Assembly: GCA_910588295.1 (NCBI GenBank)
Contig: CAJUQO010000031.1
Coordinates: forward strand, 1 to 39,017
Reading direction: 5' to 3'
From: an uncultured Lachnospiraceae bacterium
Lineage (GTDB): Bacteria > Bacillota > Clostridia > Lachnospirales > Lachnospiraceae
Length of the DNA stretch: 39,017 nucleotides
The notes under the pieces were generated by a model that saw only the letters and a list, made by a program, of their open reading frames with translations, ran no database searches and was not told the DNA's origin. The translations under genes and the position numbers were made by a program. Shown one piece after another: positions 33,942-39,017 of the stretch (positions are counted from its first letter, which is position 1; each line of letters begins with the position of its first letter).

Positions 33942-34487
33942 TTAAAAATCGTGTACATTTTTCAGGAAAATCAGTGAGAACCACAGCACGTTCTGATCTC
34001 CCAGATAAAAATCCATATGGTATTTCTCAATGGCATTCATCAGCACGATGCCATGGCTTTCAATACAGGGGATCACCGCCTCCTTGTGGCGGCATTCCCG
34101 GGGATAGGCACATTTATCGCAGATAGAGCAGGAATCGGAAGACAGGGTATAACAGATCACGCCATGGTCTTTCAGATATTTTACGATCTGGCGGGTGATA
34201 AGCTCATGCTCCTCCTTAGTCTCCAAAAGCCTGTCCATATCGGAATAATCCTCCACCTCCGCCACTGTGGAAAACAGCAGCGCCTTGGGATAGCTTAAGC
34301 AAAGAGTGTGACAGCTCTTCACACTGCCCACTGCCGGGGGACAAGACCAGGAATGGCCGTAACGGGAGCATTCCTTGCGGCAGATGGTACGCACCTTATC
34401 CGAGAATTCCAGCTCTTCGGTCTCGGCAAAAGTGTACTGATAAATTGGATACTGGCAGATATATTCTTCTATTTCATCGTAAATCAT
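33942..34487 (-). CDS. DUF2284 cysteine-rich putative metal-binding protein
   Basis: A 181-residue protein rich in cysteines. C-R-K-E-C near residues 36-40 is followed by S-W-S-C-P-P, and C-S-I-C-D-K-C-A-Y-P-x-x-C-R-H lies near residues 121-135. This pattern is characteristic of DUF2284, which is predicted to bind metal or Fe-S; function is unknown. GAGGT lies close to the ATG. A hairpin with a T-rich tail sits directly in front of it, so expression may depend on read-through or a promoter I cannot identify. Confidence 0.88.
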   Translation of the reverse strand: MIYDEIEEYICQYPIYQYTFAETEELEFSDKVRTICRKECSRYGHSWSCPPAVGSVKSCHTLCLSYPKALLFSTVAEVEDYSDMDRLLETKEEHELITRQIVKYLKDHGVICYTLSSDSCSICDKCAYPRECRHKEAVIPCIESHGIVLMNAIEKYHMDFYLGDQNVLWFSLIFLKNVHDF

Positions 34488-34504
34488 AATAACCTCTGCT
34501 GTTT

Positions 34505-34541
34505 ACATAAAGGAAAGGGCCGGAGGATCTTCCTTCGGCCC
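34505..34541 (-). terminator. Intrinsic terminator after yjfB
   Basis: On the minus strand GGGCCG and CGGCCC arms (34536-34541 with 34517-34522) continue into AGGA/TCCT around one mismatch and a 3-base loop. The tail is TTTCCTTT (34508-34516 region). It follows the yjfB stop by about 12 bp and precedes DUF2284 by about 18 bp, so it could also act as an attenuator for DUF2284. Confidence 0.65.
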
Positions 34542-34553
34542 GACCACATGGTT

Positions 34554-34730
34554 CTAAACGAGTACATCTATGTTCTGACCCAGATCCGAGGGTATGGAAG
34601 CAGCCAGCATCTCTGCCAGTTCTTCCCCGGTGGTCTCCATGGTGTCCATCACTTTGGACGCCACAGCCACGCTTACCTCCATATGCAATCTGTCCATTGA
34701 CATAGCCATTGACAATGCGGGAATATCCAT
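34554..34730 (-). CDS. yjfB: YjfB family putative motility protein
   Basis: A 58-residue protein starting M-D-I-P-A-L-S-M-A-M-S and ending S-D-L-G-Q-N-I-D-V-L-V. Both ends match the YjfB family, annotated as putative motility proteins; mechanism is unknown. It is entirely helical in the middle, rich in Met, Ala and Thr, with no membrane segment. ATG 34730 is chosen over an in-frame GTG at 34742 because homologues begin MDIPALS and GAGGTG is nine bases upstream. It is divergent from two uncharacterised genes with a flagellar-type promoter. Confidence 0.85.
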   Translation of the reverse strand: MDIPALSMAMSMDRLHMEVSVAVASKVMDTMETTGEELAEMLAASIPSDLGQNIDVLV

Positions 34731-34767
34731 AGAATCGTCCACCTCTTCTCTAATTTAAATTAATGTA

Positions 34768-34796
34768 ATAATAGCAAGAACCGAAGAGAAAAGCAA
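34768..34796 (-). promoter_or_regulatory. Candidate sigma-A-like promoter of yjfB
   Basis: TTGCTT (34791-34796), 17-bp spacer, TATTAT (34768-34773) on the minus strand, with a leader of about 30 bases. It is back to back with the plus-strand sigma-28-like promoter, whose -35 begins at 34800. The region is AT-rich, which weakens the call. Confidence 0.5.
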
Positions 34797-34799
34797 GAT

Positions 34800-34826
34800 T
34801 AAGATTTCAAAATACTATGCCGATAG
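34800..34826 (+). promoter_or_regulatory. Sigma-28/SigD (FliA)-type promoter
   Basis: TAAG (34800-34803), exactly 15 bases, then GCCGATAG (34819-34826). The known SigD consensus in Bacillus is TAAA-N15-GCCGATAT, so one mismatch lies in each element and spacing is ideal. The predicted start near 34833 leaves a leader of about 30 bases containing AAGGAGAG. It would drive the two plus-strand genes at 34864-36486. Confidence 0.75.
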
Positions 34827-34863
34827 ATAATTATAGAAACTAAATAATTAAGGAGAGAAAATT

Positions 34864-35520
34864 ATGCGCATCAATATTGGACAGACAACAAATCTATTCC
34901 ACTCCCAGGCCGTCAACAACAGTCTGCGAAGGAATCTTCCCCTGAATGGACAGCAGACGGCGGACGACAGACGGACAGATCAAGTCAGCCTGTCGCCCCG
35001 GGGAAAATCTTCCGGCCTGCTGGCATCCTTGATGAATCAGAAAGAACTGATCCGGATGAATAAGGATACCCTGATCAAAAGGGAACTGGGCGAGGATGGT
35101 GTAAAGACCGGAAATTTCAGCAAACAGCTGGAGGATTATGAAAAGCAGCTTGAAGAATTGGATGAACAGATCGCCAGAGAGATGGCTAAACAGGCCCGGG
35201 GTGAGGATGAAGAAAGTACGATTCACAAAGATCCCCGGAAGACAGATTCCGAAAAGACTCCGGAGGAAAACATGCTAGAACTGTCCACGGAGAACTCTGC
35301 GGCTGTAGAAAAGACGCAGGTTATGGAGAACGCCAGGGAAAAACGTGAGAGAGATAAAATCACGGCGGAGACGGAACTGCAGCTAAGCGAATTGCAGAGA
35401 GGTAAGCGCGGCGGTTCTCCCGTTGCCGAGCGCAAACTGGACGAGGTTGCGGAAAAGGAACAATTATTAGACCAGATATGGCCTTTACTTGATGACGATG
35501 GATTTCATTTACCGGAATAA
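34864..35520 (+). CDS. Uncharacterised coiled-coil protein behind a sigma-28-type promoter
   Basis: I do not recognise a named family. The 218-residue protein is strongly charged, without signal peptide or membrane helix. It begins M-R-I-N-I-G-Q-T-T-N and has T-D-Q-V-S-L-S at residues 38-44. A likely coiled coil spans about 84-113 (K-Q-L-E-D-Y-E-K-Q-L-E-E-L-D-E-Q), followed by a Glu/Lys/Ser/Thr-rich low-complexity half. The layout (M-R-I start, then D-x-V-x-[IL]-S) recalls FlgM-type flagellar proteins, by inference only. AAGGAGAG precedes the ATG. It is followed by a related gene after 30 bp, so the two form an operon. Confidence 0.85.
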   Translation: MRINIGQTTNLFHSQAVNNSLRRNLPLNGQQTADDRRTDQVSLSPRGKSSGLLASLMNQKELIRMNKDTLIKRELGEDGVKTGNFSKQLEDYEKQLEELDEQIAREMAKQARGEDEESTIHKDPRKTDSEKTPEENMLELSTENSAAVEKTQVMENAREKRERDKITAETELQLSELQRGKRGGSPVAERKLDEVAEKEQLLDQIWPLLDDDGFHLPE

Positions 35521-35550
35521 GATTTTAGCTTTAGAAAGGAGCATATTTTT

Positions 35551-36486
35551 ATGAGAATTTACGGCGACCAGACAGCTTACACCCAGTATTCATCTCTTTT
35601 AAATCCCGCAAGCAGTTTATCCCAAAAAGAGCCCACAAAGCTTATGGAGCTGGCAGACAGGCTGCTGGACAGAAACAGACAGGATCAGTTCAGCCTTTCC
35701 GCGGAGGGAGTAAGCGCCATACGAGACATGCTGACAAAAATGCAGGAAAACGGCGATGCGTCTGTGAGCAGCCTGCCCACAGCGGATCAGCTTATGCTCT
35801 CTCACATTAACGACCACCTGGGCGAGGATCTGTATGCCAAAATGGAAAATCTATATGCGCAAAAACAGGCTGAAAGAGAGGATCAATTGGATATATCCGG
35901 TCATGCGGACAGCATAGGTTACGCATATGATAAGATGTACGATGAGATCGTCCAGGGCTATAAAGATGGCACCAGGGAGGTATGGGTGCGCGATTACAGC
36001 ACCAGTGAGGAGTTCGAGGGACTGGAGTTCCAAATTGGTGATACGACCGTACGCTACCGCAAGCTGACGAAGGAAGAAGAACTGGCAAACCTGAGCGATG
36101 CTTTTGACAAACTTGCCGATACCATAGCCCACAAAGTCACGGATCTGTATATCAAGGCCGCCTACGGTGACGACGAGACCATGGCTGAATTTAACGAGCT
36201 AAAGACAGCCGCTTCACTCCGGATCGACGAGATCAAGGATAAGCTGGATGAGATCAAACGGCTGATTGACGAAGAGAAAGCGAAAAAAGAGGCCGAGGAA
36301 GCCGCGAAAATCAAAGATCCCGGAGAACGGATCGCCGAGGGCGCTGCCGCCCATATGCAGGATACCATAGCCCGGGGACAATTGGTAAAAAATACCGGCC
36401 GCTATACCCAGATGAACCAGATGTTAAATAACTTTTACGCCATGGGCAATATGGTGAACCAATCGGTCTCCGGGAAAACAGAATAA
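35551..36486 (+). CDS. Uncharacterised coiled-coil protein, second gene of the sigma-28-linked pair
   Basis: Unrecognised 311-residue soluble protein. It shares the N-terminal layout of its neighbour: M-R-I-Y-G-D-Q-T-A-Y, then Q-D-Q-F-S-L-S at residues 44-50. A central domain (about 90-190, including V-W-V-R-D-Y-S-T-S-E-E-F) may be globular. A long charged helix (about 210-255, D-E-I-K-D-K-L-D-E-I-K-R-L-I-D-E) is followed by a tail rich in Asn, Met and Gln (M-N-Q-M-L-N-N-F-Y-A-M-G). AAAGGAG is nine bases before the ATG. It ends 9 bp from the convergent acyltransferase-like gene, with no obvious terminator in between. Confidence 0.85.
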   Translation: MRIYGDQTAYTQYSSLLNPASSLSQKEPTKLMELADRLLDRNRQDQFSLSAEGVSAIRDMLTKMQENGDASVSSLPTADQLMLSHINDHLGEDLYAKMENLYAQKQAEREDQLDISGHADSIGYAYDKMYDEIVQGYKDGTREVWVRDYSTSEEFEGLEFQIGDTTVRYRKLTKEEELANLSDAFDKLADTIAHKVTDLYIKAAYGDDETMAEFNELKTAASLRIDEIKDKLDEIKRLIDEEKAKKEAEEAAKIKDPGERIAEGAAAHMQDTIARGQLVKNTGRYTQMNQMLNNFYAMGNMVNQSVSGKTE

Positions 36487-36495
36487 ACATACAAA

Positions 36496-37722
36496 TCAGG
36501 ACAGAATACTCTCCCGCCGCAAAAACTCCAGTATTCTCTTCTGGATTCCCGTGTCCGCGAATTTACTGGTAATGCTGAAATAAAAATTATCATAGTAGGA
36601 ACAGGCGCAGACTTGGATTTTATCTGTGCTGGTAATAACGCCAAAGCGGTCAATATATGGTTCGTAGAGTTCCGGCATTTTCACCGCACTCAGATTGGAC
36701 AATACGGCCGTCACGTTCCTGCTGCCCGCCCATATGCCGATTTTCAAAAAGAAATTTTTCAGTCCCAGGGGAACATATTTCAACATCGGATTTTTTTCAA
36801 TGTTGACCAGACGGTTCATGCGAAGAGCCACTTGCTCTTTGTCCAGCTCCTCCTTAAAGCGGCGCTTTACATGGGCGAGTACCTCCACAAAGGAAGTACC
36901 CTTGTGGAAACGATATTCGATCTCCATCCAGCCAAAGAAATTACCCATGGACTGGGAACGGTAATAATTGCGCAGGTTGACAGGGATCATGATCACCACG
37001 GGCCTTTTTTTCTGTCTTTCGGTCATGCCGCCCGCAATAGCCTGGAGCAATACGGCGGTCATATATACCGTGATGGAAACGCCCCTCTCCCGTGTTTTTT
37101 CCAGAAGTTTTTTGACGGATACGGTGCATTCCGTGATCCCCATATCCGCCTGCCGCAGACGTTTCCCCTTGATCTGATAAGCCAGACAGCTTTTTCTCAC
37201 CTGTTTCGGCCAGTTTTTAGCGGAATAATTCCGGCTGAAGCTGTCTTCCTCCTGAGCCTCCTCCGATACCGGATCCGGGGACGGCGCTGTCAGGGCATGT
37301 TTCCTGTCCAGGTAGGCGGATACAATTTCCGAGAGAAAACGTATCGCACCGGTTCCGTCTGTCAGAGCATGGAATACCTCAAAATTGATCCTGTTCCCGC
37401 TATAACTCATCTCATACAGCAGGGTCTCCTGATCCTTTCTGTAAATGGGGCTGCAGGGTTTCTTCCGATCCCTCCGAATAAAGGGTTTAATATCCCTCTT
37501 CTCAAAATAGAACCAAAAATTCCCCCGTTTCAGGACGCTCTGGAACATGGGATAATGCCGGCGTACACTCTCCAGGGCATTTTGCAGCAGCAGAGGATCC
37601 ACCGGCTCCTTTAATTCACAGTATATCCGAAATACCCTGCTGTCCTTTTTACCGGCTGCGACCGGAAACGCCAGAGCAATATTGTCAAGCTTCCTTCTCT
37701 TTTTGGTTTTCTTCATTTTCAC
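36496..37722 (-). CDS. Condensation/alcohol-acetyltransferase-like acyltransferase
   Basis: A 408-residue protein of the CoA-dependent acyltransferase superfamily (condensation domain or alcohol acetyltransferase type). The active-site motif H-x3-D-G is present as H118-A-L-T-D122-G123. It is preceded by a typical strand-helix start (F-R-I-Y-C-E-L, L-L-Q-N-A-L-E-S-V-R-R-H-Y-P) and a later F-G-V-I-T-S-T-D segment. No carrier-protein or adenylation domain is nearby, so free acyl-CoA or a glycolipid/alcohol substrate is more likely than NRPS work. The GTG at 37722 has AGGAGG nine bases upstream; an ATG follows at 37716. It overlaps the esterase gene by 38 bp. Confidence 0.82.
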   Translation of the reverse strand: MKMKKTKKRRKLDNIALAFPVAAGKKDSRVFRIYCELKEPVDPLLLQNALESVRRHYPMFQSVLKRGNFWFYFEKRDIKPFIRRDRKKPCSPIYRKDQETLLYEMSYSGNRINFEVFHALTDGTGAIRFLSEIVSAYLDRKHALTAPSPDPVSEEAQEEDSFSRNYSAKNWPKQVRKSCLAYQIKGKRLRQADMGITECTVSVKKLLEKTRERGVSITVYMTAVLLQAIAGGMTERQKKRPVVIMIPVNLRNYYRSQSMGNFFGWMEIEYRFHKGTSFVEVLAHVKRRFKEELDKEQVALRMNRLVNIEKNPMLKYVPLGLKNFFLKIGIWAGSRNVTAVLSNLSAVKMPELYEPYIDRFGVITSTDKIQVCACSYYDNFYFSITSKFADTGIQKRILEFLRRESILS

Positions 37723-38665
37723 CTTCTGCTACCTCCTCAAGAAAGACATGAATTCTCTCCAGGCTGTCCAAAACATGCATATGTTTAAGTCCCAGCGCAA
37801 AGAAACCGTGAAAAGCATTGGGAATCCGGTAGGCTTCCACCTTGTTTCCCGCGTCATAAAGGCGTCTGGCAAATTCCTCCCCCTCATCCCGGAGAGGGTC
37901 GTACTCCGCCGTCAGGATCAACGTACGGGGAAGATCTCCCAGATCTTCCGCCAGCAGCGGGGCAAAATAGGGATTCTGCCTGTCCTTCGGCCCGCTCTGG
38001 TACAGGTTCAGGTAGGATTCCATACGGGACGCCGTCAGCAGATAATGTTTTCCGTTTTCCCTCACCGATGCAAAAGGCGTATGCTCGGTATAATCATTCC
38101 AGAGGGCAGGATATACCAGGATCATCTGTCTGACAGAAAATTCTCCCCTGTCCCGGGCCATCAGGGCCATGGCCGCCGCCATGTTTCCCCCCGCACTGTC
38201 GCCGATCAGCGTGATGTCCTCCGGCTCAATGTGGGGAAGAATCTGGCCGCCGTACAGGGCTTTTGCCGCCGCATAGCTGTCCGACAAAGGAATCGGAAAA
38301 TGGTGCTCCGGCGCACGGCGATATTCTACGGAAAGCACCAGTTGTCCCGTGCTATGGGACAGTTGGGCACAGATCCTCTCATAAGTCTCCACACTCTCCG
38401 TCGCCCATCCCCCGCCGTGCAGAAAGAGGAGCACCTTTTTGCCGTAACGGGAAATATCCTTCTCCTTCATTTTCTTTTTGGTGGGAAAATAGATGCGGAT
38501 CGGGATCTCATACCCGTCGTTGCTGATACACACATCCACCTTTTCCATAAAAATTCGGGCAATATCCAGTTTTTTAAGTTCCGCGATCCTGCGGTCGCGC
38601 TCCACATCCACCTCCGGCTCGGACAGTACTTTCAGTATGGTCTGTATTGCTTTATTGATTGCCAT
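37685..38665 (-). CDS. Alpha/beta hydrolase, hormone-sensitive lipase-type esterase
   Basis: A 326-residue esterase of the HSL (family IV) group. The oxyanion-hole motif is H-G-G-G-W at 83-87 and the nucleophile motif G-D-S-A-G-G carries Ser157. The remaining triad is Asp256 (A-E-Y-D-P-L-R-D) and His286 (A-F-H-G-F-F). No signal peptide. The 38-bp overlap with the acyltransferase-like gene suggests linked functions, for example forming and cleaving the same ester. GAGG precedes the ATG. A candidate promoter with a hairpin-bearing leader lies upstream. Confidence 0.92.
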   Translation of the reverse strand: MAINKAIQTILKVLSEPEVDVERDRRIAELKKLDIARIFMEKVDVCISNDGYEIPIRIYFPTKKKMKEKDISRYGKKVLLFLHGGGWATESVETYERICAQLSHSTGQLVLSVEYRRAPEHHFPIPLSDSYAAAKALYGGQILPHIEPEDITLIGDSAGGNMAAAMALMARDRGEFSVRQMILVYPALWNDYTEHTPFASVRENGKHYLLTASRMESYLNLYQSGPKDRQNPYFAPLLAEDLGDLPRTLILTAEYDPLRDEGEEFARRLYDAGNKVEAYRIPNAFHGFFALGLKHMHVLDSLERIHVFLEEVAEGENEENQKEKEA

Positions 38666-38745
38666 GGATTTTCCTCGTTTTCCTCATACAGTTAGCTTCA
38701 TATTCTTTCGTATTCCGAGATAATTCGGACAGTTCCTGATAGCAA

Positions 38746-38779
38746 ATTACCAGCCTGTTCAACTTGTAAGGCTGGTAAT
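38746..38779 (-). promoter_or_regulatory. Leader hairpin of the esterase-acyltransferase mRNA
   Basis: ATTACCAGCC (38746-38755) and GGCTGGTAAT (38770-38779) form a perfect 10-bp stem around 14 bases. It lies shortly after the predicted transcript start, so it could stabilise the message or be an operator. No U-run follows on the minus strand. Confidence 0.5.
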
Positions 38780-38798
38780 CAAATTTCTTCTTTTTTTC

Positions 38799-38827
38799 AT
38801 CTTATCATGTTTTCCGGATTTATTCAA
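38799..38827 (-). promoter_or_regulatory. Candidate extended -10 sigma-A promoter of the esterase gene
   Basis: TTGAAT (38822-38827), 17-bp spacer and TAAGAT (38799-38804), the latter preceded by TG at the extended -10 position. It predicts a leader of about 125 bases before the ATG at 38665. Confidence 0.5.
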
Positions 38828-39017
38828 TCAAAATTACAGCCTTTCCTCCGGCCTTTATGCAGGTTTCCGTAAAGTCCGGGCTTTTCAGATCTCTTTTATT
38901 CCCAAGAACATCCGTCCCTTTTCGCCCTTACTTGTGATATGGTTCTCCATATCATACCTAAGTGCGAAAAATCTCGTAATATTATTATGGACAGAAAACC
39001 TTTAAAAATTTTCTGCC

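Larger units (their letters stand above)
38666..39017. other. Non-coding region at the right edge with esterase leader
   Basis: No gene is supported in this 352-bp stretch. It holds the esterase promoter and leader hairpin listed separately. It also has a perfect 8-bp hairpin TGATATGG/CCATATCA (38935-38942 with 38947-38954), and CAGAAAA...TTTTCTG arms in the last 30 bp that may be part of a feature cut by the window end. The remaining DNA looks featureless to me. Confidence 0.5.

Noticed and set aside
36613..38695. Two long plus-strand open frames (about 333 and 337 codons) opposite the acyltransferase and esterase genes
   Set aside because: The minus-strand products show complete catalytic motifs (H-x3-D-G; Ser157/Asp256/His286), so the plus frames are shadows.
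1..39017. CRISPR arrays, tRNA/rRNA genes, insertion sequences, phage genes
   Set aside because: No spaced direct repeats, cloverleaf-like segments, transposase motifs or phage structural genes were seen.

Overview
This window looks like chromosomal core DNA of a spore-forming, probably rod-shaped Firmicute, most likely in or near the Lachnospiraceae (Clostridium cluster XIVa). The grounds are gene content and order: a hlyD-yggS-sepF-ylmH cluster, a radC-mreBCD-pbp2-minDE-rodA-mgsA cluster, miaB-mutS-mutL-miaA, and yqfC-yqfD-phoH-ybeY. Shine-Dalgarno sites are strong, several starts are TTG or GTG, and YqfC, YqfD and a BofC-like domain point to sporulation. No rRNA, tRNA, CRISPR array, insertion sequence or prophage is visible. 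Genus is not resolved.

Layout. 1-5037 (minus): a division and envelope operon with a membrane-anchored HlyD-like protein, YggS/YlmE, SepF, YlmH, AroB and a truncated LspA. It is driven by a good sigma-A-like promoter that overlaps a palindrome. 5184-5921: a DUF378 membrane protein (+) converges on an unrecognised P-loop protein (-), with a shared hairpin terminator between them. 6126-15875 (minus): RadC, a degenerate MreB, MreC, MreD, an unusually long PBP2, MinD, MinE (no MinC), RodA, a divergent methylglyoxal-synthase-like protein and a D,D-carboxypeptidase. 16006-18887 (minus): two flavoproteins. 18913-28221 (minus): an M14 peptidase, MiaB, MutS, MutL, MiaA and a YnbB-type PLP enzyme, combining mismatch repair with ms2i6A tRNA modification. 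28385-30868 (minus): 5-formyl-THF cyclo-ligase, DUF896, a BofC-like membrane protein and a DUF3048 lipoprotein. 30878-34730 (minus): YbeY, PhoH, YqfD, YqfC, DUF2284 and YjfB.

The accessory-looking part is 34554-38665. A YjfB-family putative motility protein is divergent from two plus-strand genes for uncharacterised coiled-coil proteins. Those two share a short N-terminal layout (M-R-I start, then D-Q-x-S-L-S). The first sits directly behind a near-consensus sigma-28/SigD promoter (TAAG-N15-GCCGATAG), which suggests a flagellar-regulon module. They converge on a condensation/acetyltransferase-like enzyme that overlaps an HSL-type esterase.

The signals most worth following are the sigma-28-linked unknown gene pair, the MreB with altered ATPase motifs, the roughly 240-residue insertion in PBP2, the methylglyoxal-synthase-like protein lacking family active-site residues, minDE without minC, and several strong hairpins or repeats in leaders and 3' ends. 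All calls come from reading sequence and from knowledge of the families; no database search was run.
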